Positions 24,101 through 35,928 of a stretch of 64,000 nt of DNA are shown here, in pieces. The DNA is from Erythroxylum novogranatense (lineage: Eukaryota; Streptophyta; Magnoliopsida; Malpighiales; Erythroxylaceae): contig JAIWQS010000054.1 in the NCBI GenBank assembly GCA_029891385.1, forward strand, positions 124,001-188,000, given 5' to 3'. Position 1 is the first letter of the stretch. Every line of letters begins with the position of its first letter. The notes below the pieces were generated by a model, which was not told the DNA's origin, did not search any database, and saw only the letters and a list, made by a program, of their open reading frames with translations. The position numbers and the translations under genes are program-made.

Positions 24101-25717
24101 TGATTAATTTCAGATCTGATTTGCACTATTAATTTGAAGGAATTTGTGCAAACTTCCTTCTAGAGAAATATTCCTCTCAATCATACGAATCCAACGCCAC
24201 CGACCGCACTCAATTCGGATCACTACACCAAAAGTTATGCGTAAAACAGTTTGGGTATATCCATATTCTAACACATTTTCCATGTACGATTATTTCCATC
24301 CAGAAATTTATATTCTAAATCCCAGAATTGACATTTTATGTCTTCATACCAATTGTAGCCTTATGTCTCTAGTTTAATTCAAAATAAGAATCTCCTCATT
24401 TCGATTCCCAGATAAAAAGTTATGCTCAAAATACTCTCAGATGTTCCTAATCCAAAAATTACACTCTAATCCGAACTTCCATTCATAATTCAAAGGTCTT
24501 AGGGGCAAAATTGACATTTCATTTCTTCATATGATTTGTAGCCCCTTGTCTTATCTTTATTTTGCCTCAAGAATCACTTCAATCGGATTTCTACAGATCC
24601 TGAATTTTACAAAATACTGAACTATGTTCAAAAAATTTCCCGACTCACTTTGATTAAATTAATCACCATTAATTTAATCTCAAAAATTCACAAATTTCTA
24701 TGAGGATGTAGATAATTGTCTTAGGAATCTAACGCCGCAAGAATCAACTCAATCGGATGTCGGACGGAAAAGATATAAGCAAAATAGTAAACAAAGGTCA
24801 GATTTGAGAAAGTAAAGTCAAGAAAACCAAAGAATCAAAATGGCGTCGTGCGGGCGAGGTCGCCCTGGTGACGCGTCGCCCTAGTGACGGGGATAAAACA
24901 AATTTCCTCTTCTTTTTTTTTCACATAAAAAATCCAAAACTTCCAAAATTCATAACTCTTAATCCCGAACTCCAATTTTGACAAACTTAGTCTCTATAGA
25001 AAGCTTAAAGAAAGCTCTACATCTTTCACGAAGGACATAAAACTCAATTCGACTTCTAAAGGAGTCCATTTTTGATCAAAGATACTATCCTCTAATAATC
25101 ATGCTAAAACCACAATATAAACTTGTAAAATCATAACTTATTATTAGAGATCGAAAAATTGCATACTTTATATCGAAATAAAGATCAAAGCAAATCCTTT
25201 AATTTTCATGAAGAACATCAAAGCTCAATTAACCTCTAACTAGGTTAATTTCTCAGTCAAAGTTTCAATCATAATTAAAGTCAAAAGTCAATCCTTTCAA
25301 ACATAAACTTTGTTGATCATAACTTCCACTCGATATCGAAAACTTGCAAACTTTATGGCTACTGAAAGCTCTTAACGCATACTCTACAAGTTTCCGTAAG
25401 ATCATTTTCTCAAATTATGCCTAAATCAAAAGTCAACTTCCAAAGGCCAAAAGTCAACTATTTCACAATTTTCATATTTTCACACTTTCTCATTTTAGTC
25501 ATGATTCTCAACTTAATTTCAATCAACTCATCCACTTAATTTCATAAACCATACCAATTCACTCAAAACCCCAAAGATATCAAAATCAGATCATTTCTTT
25601 TATTCTCAATATTCTTTAAATTTTAACTCATCTATTATACAAGACAAGACATATACAAAGCACTCCTTAAATTTCATTTTCATAATTCAAATTTTCACTC
25701 AAAGATCGGGTCCAACA
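21176..25717 (-). repeat. LARD2 3' LTR
   Basis: 4542 bases. The sense-strand end carries an inverted repeat (GGGACCCGATCCGG followed by CCGGATCCCAAC). It contains the conserved hairpin at 22205-22218 with a GAGCT/AGCTC stem, and a GC-rich island at about 24840-24895. AAAGTTATGC or CATAACTT motifs recur about every 185 bp from 24231 to 25318. It has no coding capacity. Confidence 0.92.
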
Positions 25718-25731
25718 TTTCTCCCCTCTTA
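25718..25731 (-). promoter_or_regulatory. Polypurine tract of LARD2
   Basis: The minus strand reads AAGAGGGGAGAAA directly before TGTTGGACCC. This is a clear purine primer next to the 3' LTR. Confidence 0.8.
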
Positions 25732-26283
25732 AAAGAATTTCGTCCTCGAAATTCATACTTATAAACTCCAATTAACTCATTCTTGCATAAATTGCTTTCT
25801 AAACAAAGCTCATCAAGGACTTTCTTACTAATTTCTTTCCAAAACTCATAGCGGTCACCTTTTTCTCTAATTTACTCATCATACATACTCTCAATCTCTT
25901 CACAATACTTCACTTCTTATACCACATACCACTCATATCATATTAACTTACTATATCTATAACTCGTTATTTCTTGAGATATGGACACAAGTCGATGGTC
26001 CATTTCATAAGGAACCCCGATACGGTTCAATCATCATTTAGCAACTCATCATTCTTTCATCTTACTAAGTATAGTCTATATCAATTTCTCCCAATTCATC
26101 ACTTAAATTCAAATCTTAAGTTCCACAAACACATGTTTCTAATCGATCTTATTCTTAACACCCAAATCACATAATCACATAAATTCATGAAAATGTCCTT
26201 CACATCAAAATCACATTCACTATATAACCTTACATACTCTTCCAATTTCTTACTCATACACATATGCCCAAGTAAGATCATAT

Positions 26284-26301
26284 TACTGGGCTCTGATACC
26301 A
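26284..26301 (-). promoter_or_regulatory. Primer binding site of LARD2 (initiator tRNA-Met)
   Basis: The minus strand reads TGGTATCAGAGCCCAGTA, starting 4 bases inside the LTR edge. It is a perfect TGGTATCAGAGC core, better preserved than in the gypsy copies here. Confidence 0.92.
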
Positions 26302-26305
26302 TAAA

Positions 26306-29300
26306 TGTTGGGACCCGATCCGGAAATCAGATCCCAACCGGAAAAGCAGAACGAAAAACGAAATCGAATGGAAACAGAAATTTTGCATCGAAATTTCGAA
26401 TAAAAAAAACAAAGCATAAGAATCGAAAGCAAAGCGCATACTCGAAGCAAATGAAAATCGGAATCGAATACCAAATCGACAGAAATCAATAGAATCGAAT
26501 CATAAGGCGGGGATAAACGAAATAATCACTTAAACTGAAACATATCCGACATCCGAGAACAAAAATCAAAGAAAACGATCGAATGAACATAATCGCGTTG
26601 GAAACCCTAAGACGTTCCAAAATCCGGTATGAATTTTTTTTTCTTTCTCTTATTCATTCCTTTTTCTCTTTACTCAATCACATTCAAACCATACAATTTT
26701 CTTTTGGAAATTTATCCTCATATAACACTCAATTCATAAACTTGTCTTAATCACGCAAATCTCATCTTTACCAAACTAACTTCTTAATCATTTTCTTATA
26801 CAAGCATTTTTAAAAAAAACCTTTTTACCCATTTAACCAAAATTTTACCGAAATTTTGGCAGCATAACGACTGTATTTTGACAGCCCAAAAATTTAAAAA
26901 CCAAAGAAACGCACTTCTAATACATAATCCAATAGCACAAGGCAACATCGGACCTCCTTCCAGATCCAATCACCAAAGCAGAGACACAATCTTAGTTCTA
27001 AACACTTCATCATTCCAATCCATAATACATCTCAACTCAAATATTCACAATTCAATCACAAGCCATTCATATACATTCCAATTTCCATTTATATCCATCT
27101 CAATTCAAATTTACGACAAAATCTATTCCACAATCATACATAACTCATAACTGAAATACATCATAAATTTACATAATGACTTTTCAAGCCATAAACAAAA
27201 GCAATACATAATCCATAAACCTTTTTCACAACTTCAAAACTAAACTCCAACATTACACATAAAACAAAGCATACAAAAACTATCGGGTTGACATCATACT
27301 CGTCTTCCATCCGATCTCTGCGTGAAAACACTGAGATGGGGATGAAAAGGGGGTGAGCTCTAAGCTCGTGGATAATATATTTATAAATTGAAACATAAGC
27401 GAAAATTGTCCTTTAAAACTTTTCAAACATTTCCCATTCGAAATTTATCCAAACATTCATTTTAAAACCTTTCAAAACATTCATAAACCTTCATCAACAT
27501 TTTCTAAAATTTCCAAATCTTCATTTGTTTCAAAATATTCATAAACATTTACTTTCTCATTTCTCATGTACAATTCCAAATATGAATGCATCACGTCATA
27601 ATACATCACAACATAAACAAAACAAAATCACATAACACGTCAAGTGGTTTAGTGTGGACCCCCACCTCACCCATAGGTGTTTGCGAGTTATATTGCGGCG
27701 TGTGTTCTTGGGTTATACCGGCATCCAACACAAATCACATAACACATCAAATGGTTTGGTTTGGTTCGGTCAAAATAGACGTCATCGCACATTTCCGCCT
27801 AGCGGTTACGTATTTGTGAGCAGAGGGGAGTCCGAGATCGAAACTCCTATGCCACTAGCGGCAAAAGGGAGAAGGCTATAACAAGTAGAGGCATACGACT
27901 CACAAAGGACCTTACCAAACCCATATAGCACATAAGCAAAACATAATTTCAGATGGCCCAAGGCACTTTTCAAACATCTTGCTTCTCACATTTTTCATCT
28001 CATAACATCAAATTGTGTTATAAATGACACAAGCAGATATTTACACGAATTCACATAATCAATGTAATGCAATGCACATCACCAAATTAATCACATAATA
28101 ATCACATTCATGACCAAAATGCACCAATTTCTTTAAATCATTTAAATCATAAATCGAATAATTTGAAACTCATGAATTTCATAAATCTTATATTTTCTCA
28201 AAATCATTTTCATAAAATCATTTATCAAAACTTTGCTTCTTAATTTTTTTCAAATTCGCATTCTTAGCTTACAATTCAATAAATAAATATACTACCCACC
28301 TCATATCCATGCTAGCATCTTGTCCAATGCTTCAATTTGACCTTTTCTCCTTTCTTCCTTCCAATTGAAAATTCCTAAATCAATTTCATCAAAATTTAAT
28401 CTCATAAATAACTTAATCCTTCAATTTGATGCATAAGTCATCAATTCTTACTAATTCCAAGATAGTTACATCACTAATTTCAAAATTCCCAAATTACAAA
28501 TTGAACCTAAACCAATCCAATCAAATTCAATATCATAATTAACTTAATTTCTCAAATTGAACTTAGGAAATATCAATTCCTCTCATATTCAAGCTATTTA
28601 AATCTCCAATTTTGAGAATCCCCAATTTTTAAAATTGGCCTAAACCAATTTATCCAAATTCAATACCATAAAATACAATTTCTTCAAAATTAACTTCATA
28701 TTCTACAAACCCATATCATTATCTATAATTATACACCAAAATTTCACAAAATCCCCAAATTTCAAATTAAGCCTAAACCTTAATCAAATTTCCATCCAAA
28801 ATTAAACACAACCTAAAGCATATATATCAAAATCAACTTCATAAATCACAAACCCAAGTCTTTATCCATGTTTCTAAACCAAAAATTCATCAAAATCTTA
28901 AAGCTCAAAATTTCCTCTTACCTCATTTCTCCTCCAATTTTCGAATTTCTTGGCTCATGAAGAAGCTCTCTTCATTCTCCATCCTTTTCCTTCTTGGAAA
29001 AATCCCAAAAGCCTTAAGAATCAAGTAGAAAAATTTGGAACTTAGTTTTCTCTCTCTTCTTTTCTCCATATACGAAACTCTTCACTCTTCTTCTTCTTAT
29101 TTTCTTTATTCTTTTCTCCTTCTTCTCTTATTCTTTCTAGAATTATCGTGAATGCTCTCTTAAAAATGACACTCATCTGATTTTTAAGGGCCATGTCATT
29201 AAAAATGTGATAAAAAGACCAAAATGCCCCTCACATGTTACTTTATGTCATGATTAATTTCGGATCTGATTCGCACTATCAATTCGAAGGAATTTGTGCA

Positions 29301-30874
29301 AACTTCCTTCTAGAGAAATGTTCCTCTCAATCATACGAATCCAACGCCACCGACTGCACTCAATTCGGATCACTACACCAAAAGTTATGCGCAAAACAGT
29401 TTGGGTATATCCATATTCTAACACATTTTCCATGTACGATTATTTCCATCCAGAAATTTATATTCTAAATACCAGAATTGACATTTTATGTCTTCATACC
29501 AATTGTAGCCTTATGTCTCTAGTTTAATTCAAAACAAGAATTGCCTCATTTCGATTCCCAGATCAAAAATTATGCTCAAAATACTCTCAGATGTTCCTAA
29601 TCCAAAAATTACACTCTAATCCGAACTTCCATTCATAATTCAAAGGTCTTAGGGGCAAAATTGACATTTCATTTCTTCATATGATTTTTAGCCCCTTGTC
29701 TTATCTTTATTTCGCCTCAAGAATCACTTCAATCGGATTTCTACAGATCCTGAATTTCACAAAATACTAAACTATGTTTGGAAAATTTCCCGACTCACTT
29801 TGATTAAATTAATCACCATTAATTTAATCTCAAAAATTCACAAATTTCTATGAGGATGTAGATAATTGTCTTAGGAATCCAACGCCGCAAGAATCAACTC
29901 AATCGGATGTCGGACGGAAAGATATAAGCAAAATAGTGAACAAAGGTCGGATTTGAGAAAGTAAAGTCAAGAAACCAAAGAATCAAAATGGCGTCGTCTT
30001 GGTAGGAGGTCGCCCTGGTGACGCGTCGCCCTAGTGACGGGGATAAAACAAATTTCCTCTTCTTTTTTTTTCACATAAAAAATCCAAAACTTACAAAATT
30101 CATAACTCTTAATCCCGAACTCCAATTTTGACAAACTTAGTCTCTATAAAAAGCTTAAAGGAAGCTCTACATCTTTCACGAAAGACATAAAACTCAATTC
30201 GACTCCTAAAGGAGTCCATTTTCCGGTCAAAGATACTATCCTCTAATAATCATGCTAAAACCACAATATAAACTTGTAAAAATCATAACTTATTATTCTG
30301 AGATCGAAAAATTGTATACTTTATATCGAAATAAAGATCAAAGCAAATCCTTCAATTTTCATGAAGAACATCAAAGCTCAATTAACCTCTAACTAGGTTA
30401 ATTTCTCAGTCAAAGTTTCAATCATAATTAAAGTCAAAAGTCAATCTTTTCAAACATAAACTTTGACTGATCATAACTTCCACTCCCGATATCGAAAACT
30501 TGCAAACTTTATGGCTACAGAAAGCTCTTAACGTACTCTACAAGTTTCCAGAAGACCATTTTCTCAAATTATGCCTAAATCAAAAGTCAACTTCTAAAGG
30601 CCAAAAAGTCAACTATTTCACAATTTTTCATATTTTCACACTTTCTCATTTTATTCATGATTCTCAACTTAATTTCAATCAACTCATCCACTTAATTTCA
30701 TAAACCATACCAATTCACTCAAAACCCCAAAGATATCAAAATCAGATCATTTCTTTTATTCTCAATATTCTTTAAATTTTAAGTCATCTATTATACAAGA
30801 CAAGACATACACAAAGCACTCCTTAAATTTCATTTTCATAATTCAATTTTTCACTCAAAGATCGGGGTCCAACA
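26306..30874 (-). repeat. LARD2 5' LTR
   Basis: Collinear with 21176-25717 over its full length. AT-rich parts are close to identical, with clustered small indels in CG-rich patches such as 27300-27365, 27700-27860 and 29990-30010. The conserved hairpin is at 27355-27367. The right edge is fixed by the target duplication. Confidence 0.92.
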
Positions 30875-30879
30875 TCTCA

Positions 30880-31350
30880 TAAGCTGCAACACAATCTTCA
30901 GATGCTCCGCATGCTCCTGTCTATTCCTCGAATGCACCAAAATGTCATCAATAAACACAATAATGAACCAATCAAGGTAGGGCTAAAAAACCTTATTTAT
31001 CAAAGCCATGAAAGCTGCCGGGGTATTAGTCAACCCAAACGGCATCACTAGGAACTCGAAATGCCCATACCTGCTCCTGAAACCACTCTTAGGCACATCG
31101 ACCTCTGCTATCCTCAATTGATAATACCCTAATCTCAGATCTAACTTAGTGAACACCTGAGCCCCCTGTAACTGATCAAACAAATCATCGATCCTAGGCA
31201 GCAGATACTTGTTCTTCACTATCACCCGATTTAACTGCCTATAGTCGATGCACAACCTCAAAGTCCCATCTTTCTTCTTCACAAACAAAACTGGAGCTCC
31301 CCAAGGCGAAACACTAGGCCTGATAAATCCCTTATCCAGAAGTTCCTGCA
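30880..31350 (-). pseudogene. Gypsy copy 2: reverse transcriptase palm
   Basis: The minus frame 30983-31288 gives [58 protein letters not shown] and [20 protein letters not shown]. The FIDDILVHS box is readable at about 30930-30960 beyond a frame change. The next part in the sense direction lies at 21175 on the other side of LARD2. RT motifs are better kept than in copies 1 and 3 but the frame is broken. Confidence 0.9.
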
Positions 31351-31351
31351 G

Positions 31352-32050
31352 CTAAGCCTTAAGCTCTCTCAGTTCTACCGGTGCCATCCTATACGGAGGT
31401 ATAGATATAGGAGCGGTACCTGGAACGAGGTCAATCGAGAACTTCGTCTCCCGATCTGATGGCAAACCCGGTAACTCATCAGAAAACACATCTGGAAATT
31501 TCCTGATCACGGGAATATCCCGCAACCTCTGCTCAACTCTGGTATCAACCACGTGAGCCAGATAGGCCTCACAACCTCCCTGCATCAACCTCAAGGCACT
31601 CATAAAAGAAATCATCCTGGCTGACACTGCCTTACTAACTCCTCGAAATACTGCTCTAGGCTGACCAGGAGACTCTAAAACGACCTCCTTGGTATAGCAG
31701 TCCATAACAGCTCTATGCGCAGTAAGCCAGTCCATCCCCAAAATCAAATCAATCTCTCTCAAAGGCAACACTATCAAGTCTGCACTCAACACTGCTTGAT
31801 CTATTTGGATCGAGCACCCCTTGCAGACCTCTCCCAAAGCAGTAGTACTACCTAGAGGTGTACTCACCTACAACCCATACTGCAACATCTCCCTATCCCC
31901 ATGCAATCTACATGTCACATGCGGTGCAATAAACGAATGCGTGGAACCTGGATCTATCAATGCAAAAACCTCAAAGCCGGAAATCAGAAGCATACCTGCA
32001 ACAACATCCGGAGAATCCTGGACCTCCCGCCTAGTCATGGCGTAGACCAC
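31352..32050 (-). pseudogene. Gypsy copy 2: aspartic protease and RT N-terminus
   Basis: The frame 31868-32050 begins in the protease with an intact active-site stretch ALIDPGSTHSFIAPHVTC. After one stop or frame change, 31352-31867 continues. It reads LGEVCKGCSIQIDQAVLSAD, REIDLILGMDWLTAHRAVMD, FPDVFSDELPGLPSDRETKF and [16 protein letters not shown], running into RT. The protease would process Gag-Pol. Apart from the break between the two frames it is close to complete. Confidence 0.9.
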
Positions 32051-33205
32051 GCACGGGGCTGCGGTCTCTTGCTCGACCCCTCTGTCTTACTATGGACCCC
32101 TCATTTGGGCCTCTCGATCCGGATCCACCACCGACTCTCTTGCACTTTCAATTGCTACAGATCTCCCACTCACAGCAGATGAATTCCCAATGTGCGGGGC
32201 AACTCAATCGAGATGATCCATGGAGCCGCGTGCAAGGCAGGCTCAGTCCACCGCCAACACTCCCAGCTGTGCCTCTTGTCACAATGCACACAAACAGAGG
32301 TGATCGAGACCTCAACCTTGCTTGCCATCGCATCGCCACCGCACAAATCTCCCCCTCTGACCAAATCTAGACTGTCGAGATCCTCCTGAAGACCTGAAGG
32401 TCCCACTCTGGCACCTACTAAAACTCCTACTAGAGCTGCCCTGAGTGTCACTCGATCTCTTACCCCTGGATCCCCGACCAGGTCTCGCGACTCGCCTCGT
32501 GCTCGCTTCAACCCAGACCGCAGCTAGCCTCTCAACTAGACAAAGGTGCCCATATCTGGTCGGGCTAACTCAGCACGGATCTTGATTCAGCCTCCTCAAA
32601 TCTCCGACACGTATCAACAGAGTAATCGTAATAAGAGCATACCCCATGAGCTCGTTGAACTTAACCTCATACTCAGCCACTGACATCACACCCTATCTCA
32701 GCTCCAAAAACTCCTGCATCTTCATCTCAAGATACACCTTGGGCATATAGTTGTCTCTAAATGCCCTCAGAAAATCCTCCCATGATAATAAGCAAGGCCT
32801 GGTGGTGCTACCCGGGACAGTCTTCCACCACTGGTAAGTTGGGCCCTACAAGAGAGACACTGCATAATCAAATCTCTCCTCAACATCACAGTCCATCTGG
32901 TCGAAGACCCTCTCAGTCCTCTCCAGCCATCCCTCAGCCTCAGCAGGGTCTGTGCTGCCATAAAAGTTCACAACCCCCTACTTGCGCAGCCTATCATACC
33001 TCCTCTCCCGTTTTGCAGGAACCCTAGGAGGCTGCTCCTCAAATCGAGGCACTGAAGACTCCCTACTAGCTCCGACTGATCCCTGGTCAGCTGGTTGATC
33101 GACCTGATCACCAAGGACGGATGACCTAGAACAACACAAAGAACTCAATCAATCTCTGCATTTCTTATCAAAATTCAAGCCTAAAAATACACTATACCCA
33201 ACAGA
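32051..33205 (-). pseudogene. Gypsy copy 2: gag
   Basis: Minus-strand reading starts next to the primer binding site and shows conserved capsid pieces. They include FYGSTDPAEAEGWLER- and FDQMDCDVEERFDYAV-like stretches around 32820-32970, and the zinc-knuckle region around 32200-32290 as a garbled CLARGSMDH. Frames at 32767-32961 and 32170-32511 represent parts of it. Gag forms the particle shell. It is interrupted by several stops and indels, concentrated in GC-rich codons. Confidence 0.78.
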
Positions 33206-33210
33206 TGCCA

Positions 33211-33229
33211 AACCATGCTCTGATACCAC
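33211..33229 (-). promoter_or_regulatory. Primer binding site of gypsy copy 2 (initiator tRNA-Met)
   Basis: The minus strand reads GTGGTATCAGAGCATGGTT, a perfect match to the standard plant gypsy site, 5 bases inside the LTR edge. Confidence 0.93.
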
Positions 33230-33234
33230 CTAAA

Positions 33235-35928
33235 TGTAGCGCCCCCTCACCGTAGGGTACGCACCGGGACGCCCGCAGGTCGTTCCGACACATAACCTAC
33301 GATAAGGGTGGACTACCAAGCAATACCAACTATAATCCACATGGCATCAAAATAAATATAACCGATCTTGGAAACTAAAATACTTTTCATTTCATTTTTC
33401 GAATCCATAATTTACACAATTCAGTCCATACAATACTCCAAAGAAACTAAAACAACTTCTATCTAGGTCATCTCCAAAAGTCCTAGCTGACCCACCTCTG
33501 TGCCATAACTTCTCTTGCCGGAACGAACTACAAGGCAGAGAAGATCTCTAACTCTAGAGCTAGGAGCCTACTATCACTGTCCTGAAAAATATTGCAATGT
33601 TGGGTGAGTTTGCGAACTCAGCGAGAAACCATCATCGATGGTCCACCCAACTCATGCATAAACAGTCAATTCATAGAATATCATATACAAAAATATCACA
33701 TGCACTATCATTTTACAGATGTAAGGCGTTTCTTCTTTCACACAGTCCATTTTCAATCATATGTTTATGTAATGCACATGTGACACTTTCTATTTTATTT
33801 CGGTGTTGTGACCGTGCGCCTGAACTATCCCAGTGACGGGCACATTAATGGTGAGTTGGTGGCTCTGAAATACGTTGGGCTTGAATGCCCTGATACGGTG
33901 AGCCTGTGACTCTAAATTATGTTGGGCTCGAGGCCCTGTTGCGTTGAGCTTTAAGCTCTGAAATACGTTGGCCGCTCCGGTCACAATTGTCATTATCTGA
34001 TCATTCCTTTATGCATGAGATGCATATGTTTCAATTCAGTGTCAATCACATCACAACATTTTAATACACGCCCCAATTCACATTTACACCAAGTAATACA
34101 ATTTATACACGTAACACTTCAATAACAAGTTACCGATACTTCGGACACCTATGGTCTGAAATCAATCCAAATCAATCACATAAACCCTCCATTTCTTCCG
34201 CATGGCATAAGTACATAATTTAAACACAAAAAGATTGAGGAACCAACTAGGTTACTCACCATAACTCCGAAGCTCTTGCTCGAAGTCCCAAGAATATCCG
34301 TGGAATGTCGATCCAACGGTGCCTCTATAACGATTAAATATAATCCATCATTAACTGCGAAATCAGAACAATTCAATGATGCACATGTCTTTATTAAAAG
34401 ATGTACGATGCATATTCATGACTTTCTGGCGCTAATCCCCAGATTCACTATCTTTTGCCTCATAACCAAATTCTCATACTATAGGCTCTATCATATTTAT
34501 ACATTACCCTTAATCTCAAAGAAGGTCTCAAAACCAAATTCACTATATACCAGGTCAATATCATCCGTTGAAGACTCCAAAAACATACCAATGATTTCCT
34601 AAGTCTCCGAATTTAAACTCCAATTATCATAATTCAATCCTTAGGTTGCAATAGGAAACCATATTCGAATTTCTTTCAATAATTAAAATCTTTCTAATTG
34701 GAATTCAAACTTTCTTTCTTTACTTCAATTGTAGACCTCTCTCTCTAGTTCATAATGAATTAAGAATCACCTCAATTGGAGGTCTACACCATAAGCTATG
34801 CCCCAAAAATTAAAGTACATCCATTCAAAAAATTGGAGCTCTTGTGCCAAAGGTTTCTCGTCATGGCAAGACAAAAGGTCGCTGTCATGACGTCCCAAAT
34901 GCTCGTCGCGGCGAGGATCAAAGGGCTCGTCGTGACGTGCCGCCATGCTCGTCGCAGCGAGTACCTATTTACTCGTCGCGACGAGGGCCCTCTCAGACGT
35001 CGCGACGTGCGGGGCTCGTCCTCCTTCTCTAATCGATTTTTCGCCATTTCTCTCTCTAAAACCAGTATTAACTCACTTTCAACTACCCAATCTTACACAA
35101 TAAACACCCTAAATGCATCAAACTCAATAAATAACAGCATTAGAACCATTTACTTACCAATCAAGCCCTAAATCTTCGAATCTCCCGAAATCTCCGCCAA
35201 CGCCTAACACCCACGGAGAACCTTCAAACTCTCACCAATCTTCATTCTCTCAAAGATCAAGCTAGGCTTTGCACAAGGGGAAGAAAGCAACAAGCAACGA
35301 TCGCGAAGGAGGAAGGAACGAAGATCACCAAAAAAGGAGAAGAGGATTCGTGCCCTAGGAGGGAGAAAGTGAGCTTTTTCTATCAAATTCAAAACCTAAG
35401 GCTTTTAAAGGTTGATTTAAACCTAGAGCTCAAAGTCCTCAAATTCTTTTAATTTCAGTCTCTAAATTTCAATGGCTCAATATGTTTATTCCAAAAAAAT
35501 CAAGGATCTAATTTTCCATTAACATTGGACAATTATTTCGATACCCTTTAATCAACCAGTCTGTCACTCGAAAAATTTCGGTCCGGACATTAACTCCCAA
35601 ATTCCAGAAAATTTCCTATGGGTCTCTATAAACTGCTAATTACTCTTAACCCATTCTAAATCAACTATTCAAACCCAATTCTTCCAAAATTCCTAAACAG
35701 ATTACAATCAAGCCTAATTATCCCAAAATTCACAAATCATATTATATTCATAATTAAATCACCGGAAATGTCAGAAATGCATATACCTAAAAATGCATGT
35801 GCAAATTGGCTTATTCCTCTAAAATAAGAGGCCAAACGAATGCTCAATACAGTGAATGCGAACTAAAGAGAATCCTAACCCATCCCAATTTACCAATATA
35901 ACCCTCCCATCGGTGATGTGATGTTACA
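33235..35928 (-). repeat. 5' LTR of gypsy copy 2
   Basis: 2694 bases with edges TGTAGCGCC and GATGTTACA. It is diverged from but collinear with the copy 1 LTR. Shared blocks are the hairpin at 33606-33619, CCATCATCGATGG beside it, GAGGAACCAACTAGGTTACTCA near 34240, and ATGCAT motifs near the right end. The GC-rich island at about 34860-35015 is larger than in copy 1 and repeats CTCGTCGCGACGAG-like palindromes. Right of 35928 the sequence becomes the LTR of copy 3, so this is an insertion junction. Confidence 0.9.

Larger units (their letters stand above)
25718..26305 (-). other. LARD2 internal domain, 588 bases, non-coding
   Basis: This holds only the polypurine tract at one end, the primer binding site at the other, and AT-rich sequence between. 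The short frames inside (67-101 residues) overlap the LTR edge and resemble no protein. Any packaging signal must be in this stretch or in the LTR. Confidence 0.85.
21176..30874 (-). mobile_element. LARD2: non-autonomous LTR element with 4.5-kb LTRs and a 0.6-kb interior
   Basis: Two direct repeats, 21176-25717 and 26306-30874, begin TGTTGGGACCCGATCCGG and end GGTCCAACA. They are flanked by a perfect TCTCA duplication (21171-21175 and 30875-30879) within the RT region of gypsy copy 2. The interior is only 588 bases and has no coding sequence. It keeps a primer binding site and a polypurine tract, so the element has the cis signals for reverse transcription but no proteins. LTR-to-interior proportion is extreme even for a LARD. 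It needed proteins from another element, plausibly a Tekay relative. Confidence 0.93.

Noticed and set aside
32092..32511. Overlapping frames on both strands in gypsy copy 2 gag
   Set aside because: Only the minus-strand reading agrees with gag of copies 1 and 3; the plus-strand frames are shadows.
34776..35171. A 131-residue frame across the GC island of the copy 2 LTR
   Set aside because: Arginine-rich product of the CTCGTCGCGACGAG repeats inside an LTR. The frame is not shared with the copy 1 LTR.
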